Shown piece by piece: positions 8,571 to 15,223 of a DNA stretch of 50,722 nucleotides; position 1 is the first letter of the stretch; each line of letters begins with the position of its first letter. Both the position numbers and the translations under genes were made by a program. Origin of the DNA: an uncultured Lachnospiraceae bacterium (GTDB taxonomy: Bacteria > Bacillota > Clostridia > Lachnospirales > Lachnospiraceae); contig CAMWBY010000023.1 in NCBI GenBank assembly GCA_947172645.1, positions 1-50,722 of the forward strand, written 5' to 3'. Under the pieces are notes generated by a model. The model worked only from the letters and a program-made list of their open reading frames with translations. It ran no database searches and was not told the origin of the DNA.

Positions 8571-10438
8571 CAGCGTACCCCCCCCCCTCTCTTTTCTGCC
8601 TTTCTAAGCGCCTCCTTCTGCTTCTTTTTCTCCCGTTCCTTCAAGTCTTCCGGCGTCATCCTCGTCCCCCAGGTTGATTTCCAGAAAGTCACCCAGGCCA
8701 CCGGCATCTGCCACAACAGCACCGCCTCATAATAAATACAGAACAGCATACCATAAATCCACGTACTGCTATGTCTGAGAAGCAATTGCACCACGCTCAT
8801 AATCAGGGACATCAAAAACAGCCCTACAATAAATGTCGTAGGAAAAATCCTCTGCGTGACAGGCACATACAACAAGTTGTAAATAACCACCACCGGAGCC
8901 GCCACAGGCACCACCAGCCCTATATAGAAAAAGAGTGACATAAACGGCTCTTTACGCCACATAAACTGTCCCGCCATAATGGACTCCCGCAGCCAGGAAC
9001 GCTTCCACCGCATCTGTTGTTTGAGAAATACCTTGTGCCTGTTGGGCACGATTGTGGAACAAACCGCCGTGTCCTGGTAGCTCGTCCTGTGATGGCGCAG
9101 GACGAAATTCGTCATCGACCTGTCGTCCCCGAAGGTAGCTTTCTGCCCCAAAAATTTCTGGTTCAGCCAGTCATCCATATGGTCTATAATAATCTGCTTA
9201 CGGTAACATGACAGCGGGCCGGACAGACATGTGACGCCGTCAAAATAAGCCTCCGCCGCCTTCATCACCCTAAAAGCGATATAATAGCGCACCGACTGCA
9301 TCTTGGTCAGCGCATTGGTGTAGGTGTTCGCCACATCCGTGCGTCCCGCCACGCCGCCCATCTTAGGGTCAATAAAAGGCTGCACCAAATTCCTGATGGC
9401 AAAAGGGTCTAAAAAGCTGTCCGAATCCACGAAGACTACCAACTCATGTTTCGCCACCTTGACGCCTTCGCACAAGGCTTCCCTCTTTCCCTTATTCTGC
9501 GGCTGCACAATATAAGAGACACGCCCGTCTATCTCATATTGCTCGTTTTCCTGCTTGAGCTTCTCTATCGTCTCTTTTATCTTTTCCACCGAACGGTCAT
9601 TGGAATGGTCGTCTACCACAATCACTTCCAGTCTATCAACAGGATAGTCCTGGTTCACACAGCTTAAAATGGTCTTGTGAATCCATTCCTCTTCATTAAA
9701 ACAAGGAATAATGACCGTAACGCCCGGCGTGTAATTTTTGTCTATGGGGACAGGACGGTAGAAGGCGCCAAACAAATACCGGCTGAGCAAAAACGCCGCC
9801 GTTATAATACTGTACAGATAAAGCCATTTGTTGAATTTAAAATAGATAACACTCTCCGCCCGCATCAGCATAATAAACGCCGAAATCAAAAAAATCAACA
9901 GACTGGCAACCGTCAGCATATAGCCGTCCTTGTGCCTTGCGGCATACTGCGCTAAAGTCTTGTCAAACTCCATACCGCACAGATAAGCGCCGTCCTGCGT
10001 CTTCACGCAACGCGCCAACTGGGCCCCCTGCTTCACATCCATCTCATACCCTTCCGGCATGGAACCAGGCTTCACTTCAAATTTCAAGGTAATTCTGTCA
10101 GCATTCACCAAAAGAGCCTGCTGCTTTTCATTTTCCATCTGCAAAAGTATACCGCTTGTAGAAATATCGATTCCCTTGCAGGTAAACTTTTTGCGTCCGC
10201 TCCTACCCTTAACCTTCACCTTCACGTCATAATTTACCTGATACCGAACGCCTGACTGGATGCTCTTGATATAATCTTTCGCTTTTCCCTCAAAATGCTC
10301 CAACGTCCTGCCGCCCCGCCTGTCCACATTGTTGCGCACCTGTTGTTTATCCGGAACATAGGACAACATCCTGCGGTCAGGCTTCTGTCGAAGCAATATG
10401 TCTTCAATTTGTTTCTTTTCCTTCTCTTTCTTCCCCAA
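8570..10438 (-). CDS. PilZ-GT2 processive polysaccharide synthase
   Basis: 622 aa. An N-terminal PilZ-type domain (about 60-165, GIDISTSGILLQ = DxSxxG) is joined to two membrane helices (about 172-225), a GT2 catalytic domain and four or so C-terminal helices. GT2 motifs are intact: VVDDHS, FVDSDSFLDP, GDDRSMTNF and QQMRWKRSW (QxxRW), the hyaluronan/chitin/PNAG-synthase pattern of processive enzymes that extrude their product. PilZ domains bind cyclic di-GMP, which usually switches on such synthases; the RxxxR half of the motif is not in its usual place (see findings). Start: TTG 10438 with GGAGG 8 bp upstream (10447-10451). The 14-residue longer form from TTG 10480 lacks a ribosome site. The sugar polymerised cannot be read from sequence. 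Confidence 0.88.
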   Translation of the reverse strand: MGKKEKEKKQIEDILLRQKPDRRMLSYVPDKQQVRNNVDRRGGRTLEHFEGKAKDYIKSIQSGVRYQVNYDVKVKVKGRSGRKKFTCKGIDISTSGILLQMENEKQQALLVNADRITLKFEVKPGSMPEGYEMDVKQGAQLARCVKTQDGAYLCGMEFDKTLAQYAARHKDGYMLTVASLLIFLISAFIMLMRAESVIYFKFNKWLYLYSIITAAFLLSRYLFGAFYRPVPIDKNYTPGVTVIIPCFNEEEWIHKTILSCVNQDYPVDRLEVIVVDDHSNDRSVEKIKETIEKLKQENEQYEIDGRVSYIVQPQNKGKREALCEGVKVAKHELVVFVDSDSFLDPFAIRNLVQPFIDPKMGGVAGRTDVANTYTNALTKMQSVRYYIAFRVMKAAEAYFDGVTCLSGPLSCYRKQIIIDHMDDWLNQKFLGQKATFGDDRSMTNFVLRHHRTSYQDTAVCSTIVPNRHKVFLKQQMRWKRSWLRESIMAGQFMWRKEPFMSLFFYIGLVVPVAAPVVVIYNLLYVPVTQRIFPTTFIVGLFLMSLIMSVVQLLLRHSSTWIYGMLFCIYYEAVLLWQMPVAWVTFWKSTWGTRMTPEDLKEREKKKQKEALRKAEKRGGGVR

Positions 10439-10520
10439 AACCCCAACCTCCGAGAAAACGGCTATGCCCGTCTGAAGCAAGCCAATTCTTGTTGGCTCTC
10501 GCCACGTTATGGCATCCCCT

Positions 10521-12971
10521 TCACTTCAGATAATCGCTAAGTTTCGCAAAGCGGAACTTGCCCGGGTCGCCTTCCGGTAAACTCTCGATATAGTTTAAAT
10601 AACGGTCAAGCGCCTGTGCCGTATGGACAGAATGGGTATTGATATGCATGACAACAATGCTTCCATCCTGTATCGTAAGCCGCTCTCCGTCGTCAAGCGG
10701 GACGCCGTTTAGCAGTGCATCATATAAACTGTCCACTCCCGTCGCCCTATAATCCGCAGGGTCGAAGTCGCCGCTTACGATATAGCCGTAACCGCAATCG
10801 AAACCTGTCATGACGCCATCCTTATTCAAGGCTAACGTAGGAGCCCTCAGAAAGTCGGTCACACTCCCTGTATTCCCTGCCACGTTGGCAAGAACCCGGT
10901 GGGACCGTACCAGGTCCTGTTGCAGCGTCTGTATCTGGTCAGGCGCAACTTCCATCGTCATATGCGTATCGGTATGGGACGCCACATCATGCCCCTCCTC
11001 CGCGATGGCACGCAGAAGATTCTCGCCTGTCCCGTTTATCACATGCTCTGTCAGGATAAAAAAAGTCGCTTTAATCTTATGTTTCCGAAGTACATACAAA
11101 ACTTTGCCTGTTGTGGCTTCATCTCCCCAGTCGTCAAAGGTAAGAAATACCGTGTTGCTGCCTCCCGTATCTATTCTCCCTGTCCGGTCTAACAGCGAAA
11201 GCTCTGCCTCCGCAAATCCAGGCGTCCTCACATCCTCGCCGCCGATGTATCCTTCCGACAGCATATGCTCCCATGGGCCCTGCATCTTGCCGGACGTACC
11301 GACCATATGATAGGACGCGTTGGTGGCCGCCGGATACTGCCATGTATTGTCCAGGAGATTGGACACCGTGGTTACCTGGAGAATATTGCCCTCCCTTGTC
11401 CCGTACCGGGTAGGAAGCACCTTCAGACGCCAGGCCGCATCCACCAGCTCCGCTACGCCGTCCGCATCATCATAGACGTTCATATTAAAATGGACAATCT
11501 CACCCCGGCAGAAGACCACCTTGCCGCTGCCATAATACTTCCGTATAATTTCCTCCGCACTATAGTTTTCCTCAGCATATTCTTTCCTGGTAGGGGAAGA
11601 TGAGACCCTGATAATCTGTTTGTCCATCGCCTGCGCCGCCATCTGCACCTCTTCCGTTACCGTGTCATAGGGCGCCATAAATAAATCTGTCCGAATGCCC
11701 AGACTTTCCAACCGCACATCATTCTTATAAATATCTTCACAGATTTCGCCAAACCCCATATCTTCCATGGACTTGCCGGCATATCCGCTGCTGCCAATCT
11801 CGTGTCCGGCATCTATAATCTGACGCACCTGTTCCGGATATGCCTCCGTCTCCTGTCCGGTCACGAAAAAAGTTGCCTTCGCATCGGCTTCCCGGAGCGC
11901 ATCGAGCACGTTCGAAAGCTCCGCGGCATTTCCCAATCCCCTGAAAGTAAATGCCATCTCCCTGTCCGTGGTGTGTACCGACAGGACAGGTTCCGCCAGA
12001 TTGTCTCTGTACCGTTCCTCTATTTCGTCATAGCGCAGCGCGATATCGCCCATATCCTGTGCAGGAAATTCCTGCAAGCTTACAGTTTCATACCCCTGCT
12101 CGTCCAACTGGGTAAGGAACCAGTCGACGACATGGAGAAGCCTCTCAGGCTCGGACAGCTTCTCATCTTCCAATTCGTGCAGCGTAAGTCCTGCCTGCTT
12201 ATCTTCCGCCGGGTCTTTCTCCGTCTCCTTCTCACTGTACTCGTTCTCGTCCAGATAGCCGTCTAATTTGATGGAGACTACCTTGCCTTTTCCAAGCCCC
12301 GACACATAGTCTCTCGCCGTCTCTTCCTTATAAAAACTCTGGTAATTCAAATACTGCGTAGGATACACGATACTCTCATAGCCGCTGGCGTCCGCCGCCT
12401 CCATCAACTCCTCCGTATATTCCGTAGCGTTACATTTGAGAAGCTTCGGACGGCTCGCTATCTTATCCCCGTAAACTGCCTGGGCGCGGCAGAAATCCTC
12501 CACAAGCTCTTCCTGGCTCATCTTCTCCATATGGGGCGTTCCGTAAAGCGTATAGCTTTCCAGGCCATACCCCGTACCGGCTATCTCACAGACAGTCTCC
12601 TGGTCTTCTCCCGCATCTACCGCGGAGATAAAAAAAGTCGCCTCCATATCATGTTCTTCCAGGTAAGCCAAAATCTGCTTCAATACCCGGCTGTCCGCAG
12701 AACCTTCGAAGCAAACCGCCACTTTTTTATCTACCGTATTGATATCCGTAATGACCGAGGGCATCTGCGGATTCTGTTCCAGTTTCCGCCTCGCCGCCGC
12801 AATCTCGTCCGCTACAGAGTAATCCGCCTCCTGCAAATATGCGAACCTGTCTCTTTGCGCTTCATCCGCAGCTTTTACCCTCTGATGCCTAATCATAAGC
12901 AGGCTTCCCCCCTGTGCCGCAAGCACCGCAGCTAAAAGCACTGCCACCCACTTTTTCTTCCTTCTCCGCAC
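10521..12971 (-). CDS. Membrane-anchored triple NodB-domain polysaccharide deacetylase
   Basis: 816 aa. GTG 12971 (or TTG 12974) follows GGAGG at 12981-12985; a single anchor (about 8-25) follows RRRKKK. Three NodB/CE4 domains can be read. Domain 1 (about 80-260) starts KKVAVCFEGSADS, domain 2 (about 335-530) starts REMAFTFRGLGNA, and domain 3 (about 605-815) starts NTVFLTFDDWGDE. Only domain 3 keeps catalytic residues: TFDDWGD, the metal site SHTDTH (about 665-670), FLRAPT and a late VVMHINTH. Domains 1 and 2 have lost the Asp pair and the HxxxH. CE4 enzymes remove N-acetyl groups from GlcNAc polymers. It is the first gene of the cluster, with an 82-bp gap to the synthase. The family call is firm; the substrate is inferred from the neighbours. 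Confidence 0.85.
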   Translation of the reverse strand: MRRRKKKWVAVLLAAVLAAQGGSLLMIRHQRVKAADEAQRDRFAYLQEADYSVADEIAAARRKLEQNPQMPSVITDINTVDKKVAVCFEGSADSRVLKQILAYLEEHDMEATFFISAVDAGEDQETVCEIAGTGYGLESYTLYGTPHMEKMSQEELVEDFCRAQAVYGDKIASRPKLLKCNATEYTEELMEAADASGYESIVYPTQYLNYQSFYKEETARDYVSGLGKGKVVSIKLDGYLDENEYSEKETEKDPAEDKQAGLTLHELEDEKLSEPERLLHVVDWFLTQLDEQGYETVSLQEFPAQDMGDIALRYDEIEERYRDNLAEPVLSVHTTDREMAFTFRGLGNAAELSNVLDALREADAKATFFVTGQETEAYPEQVRQIIDAGHEIGSSGYAGKSMEDMGFGEICEDIYKNDVRLESLGIRTDLFMAPYDTVTEEVQMAAQAMDKQIIRVSSSPTRKEYAEENYSAEEIIRKYYGSGKVVFCRGEIVHFNMNVYDDADGVAELVDAAWRLKVLPTRYGTREGNILQVTTVSNLLDNTWQYPAATNASYHMVGTSGKMQGPWEHMLSEGYIGGEDVRTPGFAEAELSLLDRTGRIDTGGSNTVFLTFDDWGDEATTGKVLYVLRKHKIKATFFILTEHVINGTGENLLRAIAEEGHDVASHTDTHMTMEVAPDQIQTLQQDLVRSHRVLANVAGNTGSVTDFLRAPTLALNKDGVMTGFDCGYGYIVSGDFDPADYRATGVDSLYDALLNGVPLDDGERLTIQDGSIVVMHINTHSVHTAQALDRYLNYIESLPEGDPGKFRFAKLSDYLK

Positions 12972-13108
12972 CAATGTCTCCCTCCACAATATCCCGGTTT
13001 TATGGAACAAAACCAGAATTGCCACTCCCCTATGGCACCCCATAAAGCAAGTATCCCCACAAAACCTGCTTCGGACTAAAACAGCGTTGGAAAATATCAA
13101 ATAATAGT

Positions 13109-13136
13109 AAAAAAGACCTTACACCTTAAGTATAAG
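13109..13136 (-). terminator. Possible attenuator hairpin in the cluster leader
   Basis: On the minus strand CTTATAC-TTAAG-GTGTAAG (13118-13136, one G-U pair) is followed three bases later by six Ts (13114-13109). It lies between the putative promoter and the first gene, so it could stop leader transcripts. The stem is only 7 bp, hence weak. Confidence 0.35.
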
Positions 13137-13285
13137 ACCTCTTTTGCTTCGAAGCTGTGAATACGCAATATCTATCATTTCATGACAAACTGTATCTTAA
13201 TTACTATTCATGATTACATAAAACAGACATCATAAAAATGTAACTTCTATAAATAATTTTTTCCAAGGCCATAACAGTTTCAATT

Positions 13286-13294
13286 ATTATAACA
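13286..13294 (-). promoter_or_regulatory. Candidate extended -10 promoter of the polysaccharide cluster
   Basis: On the minus strand TGTTATAAT ends at 13286, a TGnTATAAT extended -10. No good -35. It would give a leader of about 310 nt before GTG 12971, A/T-rich and without a recognised riboswitch. Confidence 0.45.
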
Positions 13295-13413
13295 CAAACT
13301 GCCATCCAATATACCCCAAATTAGCACAAAGAACGCCACGTTTTACTCATCACGATTCCATCAGCCGCGACGTTGCTTCCATCCTGAAATACTCTGACGG
13401 CTCAAAAGGAAAA

Positions 13414-13457
13414 GCCGCAAACCATAGATTCTACTGGAAAATCTATGAGTTTACGGC
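13414..13457. terminator. Long hairpin beside the tRNA-end copy
   Basis: Stem GCCGcAAACcATAGATT (13414-13430) pairs with AATCTATgaGTTTaCGGC (about 13440-13457), with T-rich tracts on both outer sides. It lies 12 bp beyond the duplicated tRNA-Thr 3' end at 13470, the place where the original tRNA terminator would be expected. Confidence 0.7.
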
Positions 13458-13469
13458 TATTTTTCATTT

Positions 13470-13491
13470 AAGCTGCTGACGGGAATCGGAC
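13470..13491 (-). repeat. 22-bp copy of the tRNA-Thr 3' end (att-like)
   Basis: Exact direct copy of 14420-14441 (AAGCTGCTGACGGGAATCGG + AC), covering the acceptor 3' strand and most of the T-arm of tRNA-Thr. The two copies are 950 bp apart and bracket a toxin-antitoxin pair, as att sites of an element integrated in a tRNA gene do. Confidence 0.85.
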
Positions 13492-13508
13492 ATATATACT
13501 GTACCAAC

Positions 13509-13889
13509 TTACCACAGAACTTTAACATTATACAGCGGTATTGTTCCGTCTTTTGTAATAATTATCAGATTCTCTGCGATAGCTTGCGAAATAATTAATC
13601 TGTCAAACGGGTCTCCATGAATGGCGGGAAGCCGTCGGATTTCGTCAAGATGAAACGGTTTTATAGAAAGAATATCGAATTGCTCTCTTTCACAAGTTTC
13701 CGCAATCTTAGAGATTGAACTTGTAATTTCCAGTTTCCCAATGCTTGACTTAATCGCAATTTCCCACATGGAAACAATACTCACACTGATTTTTTCATCA
13801 TTATGGTAAATGACATCTGATGCATTTTTTGAAAGTTTATCGCTTTCATATAAAAAGAATAGCAAAGCGTTTGTATCCAACAGATACAT
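13509..13889 (-). CDS. PIN-domain toxin (VapC-like)
   Basis: 126 aa, a single PIN domain of the type found in VapC ribonuclease toxins. The acidic metal-binding residues are in place: D5 in MYLLDTNALL, E43 in SMWEIAIK, D93/D96 in HGDPFDRLIISQA and D114 in ITKDGTIPLY. VapC toxins cut tRNA or rRNA when not held by their antitoxin. The ATG overlaps the antitoxin stop by one base (TAATG), so the two are translationally coupled. It is more A/T-rich than the neighbouring housekeeping genes and lies inside the 950-bp segment bracketed by tRNA-Thr 3' ends, which points to acquisition by integration. Confidence 0.88.
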   Translation of the reverse strand: MYLLDTNALLFFLYESDKLSKNASDVIYHNDEKISVSIVSMWEIAIKSSIGKLEITSSISKIAETCEREQFDILSIKPFHLDEIRRLPAIHGDPFDRLIISQAIAENLIIITKDGTIPLYNVKVLW

Positions 13890-14119
13890 TATATATACTC
13901 CTTAAAACATTCTGGTGTTTCATCAAAATCCTCTGCAATCGAAATAAATTCATCTGCCAATGGATTGACCGACCTCTGAAATGTAATGCCATTGCTTATA
14001 GAATGCTTTGTCTGTTCCTTTTTCGATGCATATTTCAAAAACCTCATAAATTCAATTACCTGCTCTATCATATCTTCGGGAAGGTCTTTCGCTTCTCTGA
14101 TTAACGTATCATATGCCAT
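13889..14119 (-). CDS. Antitoxin of the PIN toxin
   Basis: 76 aa, acidic, opening MAYDTLIREAKDLPEDMIEQVIEFMRFLKYASKK. The first half is a helical segment of the DUF2281/VapB-like type often found with PIN toxins; the C-terminal half, ending in EDFDETPECFKEYI, should wrap the toxin. No clear AbrB or RHH domain is visible, so the DNA-binding class is uncertain. AAAGGA lies before the ATG. Role is assigned from size, position and the one-base overlap with the toxin. Confidence 0.75.
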   Translation of the reverse strand: MAYDTLIREAKDLPEDMIEQVIEFMRFLKYASKKEQTKHSISNGITFQRSVNPLADEFISIAEDFDETPECFKEYI

Positions 14120-14274
14120 AAAAACACATCCTTTCAGCTATATCTGTTATGGACTTCAAAAGTGATATACAAATATTCAAACCATATACATACAAATATA
14201 TTTTCTGCCATTACGTAATTCTATACAATTTCAATTAAAGTATAGCAAACGAATACCGGAAAAACAATAAATTT

Positions 14275-14309
14275 GTGATTCCGCAAAGCGGAATCATGGA
14301 GGCTAGTGT
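14275..14309 (-). repeat. Dispersed palindromic repeat, copy 1
   Basis: Contains the palindrome GATTCCGCaaaGCGGAATC (14277-14295) and then CATGGAGGCTAGTGT. Its reverse complement matches 29574-29607 (ACACTAACCTCCATGATTCCGC...), with a few differences. It lies inside the segment bracketed by the tRNA-Thr ends. Confidence 0.7.
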
Positions 14310-14362
14310 GGTAAATAAAAAAAACATTGGTTCAAGATAGATAGTCTTTAATTATATCATAA

Positions 14363-14408
14363 AAATAAAGGCTTTTCAAAGAACAATTTCCCTGAAAAGC
14401 CTTTATTT
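14363..14408. terminator. Terminator after tRNA-Thr
   Basis: Perfect 16-bp inverted repeat AAATAAAGGCTTTTCA (14363-14378) / TGAAAAGCCTTTATTT (14393-14408), A/T-rich at both ends. It begins 12 bp beyond the tRNA 3' end on the minus strand. Confidence 0.9.
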
Positions 14409-14419
14409 GTAATCTTCTA

Positions 14420-14441
14420 AAGCTGCTGACGGGAATCGGAC
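14420..14441 (-). repeat. tRNA-Thr 3' end, second member of the 22-bp direct repeat
   Basis: Identical to 13470-13491. Here the repeat belongs to the intact tRNA gene. Confidence 0.85.
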
Positions 14442-14493
14442 CCGTGACCTCCGCACTACCAATGCGACGCTCTACCGACTGAGCCACAGCAGC
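14421..14493 (-). tRNA. tRNA-Thr (anticodon GGU)
   Basis: Folds as a full 73-nt cloverleaf without encoded CCA. Acceptor GCTGCTG pairs perfectly with CAGCAGC, with discriminator T. The D-arm is GCTCAGTCGGTAGAGC. The anticodon stem TCGCA/TGCGG (one T-G pair) closes loop TTGGTAG, giving anticodon GGT. The T-arm is ACGGGTCCGATTCCCGT. It lies upstream of an inserted toxin-antitoxin segment that repeats its last 22 bp. Confidence 0.97.
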
Positions 14494-14555
14494 ATATCCG
14501 TGATATGTCTTCCACATTCACTGTTCCGTAGTATAGCACAGATAAATATCTGTTG

Positions 14556-15173
14556 TCAAGTTGTAATCACCTTTTTCAATTTCGTCTTAATCCGCTGCAG
14601 GGCATTGTCCGTAGACTTCTCGTCACGCCCCAGGACCTTGGCAATCTGTTGGTAGCCCATCCCAATCATATACAGGTCAAGCACCTGTTTCTCGAAGCCA
14701 CTCAACTCCCTCTCAATTGTCTGCTCAAGCTGTACCACGTTCTCCCTGTCAATCACCACATCCTCCGGGTTTTCGCCCGTGCGCGCCGCCAGGACATTGA
14801 CAAGCTCCTCCTCTTCCCCGTCATGTCCCATGCCCGCACTGCCATAGAGCGACACATAAGTATTGAGCGGAATATGTTTCTGCCGCCTGGAAGCCTGCAC
14901 CGCCGTATACATCTGCCTGGATACGCATAAATCGGCAAAGGTCAGGAAACTGGCGTCCCTGCCGCTGTCGTAATCGCGCAGCGCCTTAAACAGGCCAATC
15001 ATTCCCTCCTGGATTAAGTCGTCGCTGTCCGCCCCAAGCAGGTACATGGATTTTGCCTTGCTCCGCACCAGGTTCTTATATTTATTCATAAGGTATTCTG
15101 TGATGCCGTCCTCGCCATCCCTCAGACGGATAATCAATTCTTCATCACCGTACTGTTCATAGCCTCTGTCCAT
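14556..15173 (-). CDS. sigH: RNA polymerase sporulation sigma factor SigH
   Basis: 205 aa. Sigma-70 family: region 2 includes YKNLVRSKAKSMYLLGADSDDLIQEGMIGLFKALRDYD and FLTFADLCVSRQMYTAVQASRRQKH (about 30-105); region 4 is the C-terminal LSGFEKQVLDLYMIGMGYQQIAKVLGRDEKSTDNALQRIKTKLKK helix-turn-helix (about 155-203). This is the SigH/Spo0H pattern, the sigma factor for the start of sporulation in Firmicutes. Gene order supports it: in Bacillus the same block runs cysE-cysS-mrnC-rlmB-yacP-sigH. Here an SGNH hydrolase gene stands where yacP would be. The sigma gene is 50 bp after that gene and is followed by tRNA-Thr. Confidence 0.95.
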   Translation of the reverse strand: MDRGYEQYGDEELIIRLRDGEDGITEYLMNKYKNLVRSKAKSMYLLGADSDDLIQEGMIGLFKALRDYDSGRDASFLTFADLCVSRQMYTAVQASRRQKHIPLNTYVSLYGSAGMGHDGEEEELVNVLAARTGENPEDVVIDRENVVQLEQTIERELSGFEKQVLDLYMIGMGYQQIAKVLGRDEKSTDNALQRIKTKLKKVITT

Positions 15174-15223
15174 ATATGTCGTATTCCACTTTCCTTTTCT
15201 TTTCCGCCGCGAACACGTCCAAC

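Noticed and set aside
12972..13286. Cyclic di-GMP riboswitch before the polysaccharide cluster
   Set aside because: The leader was read for the conserved GEMM-type segments and none was found.
14332..14517. 61-codon open frame on the minus strand
   Set aside because: It runs through tRNA-Thr and its terminator, both much better supported.
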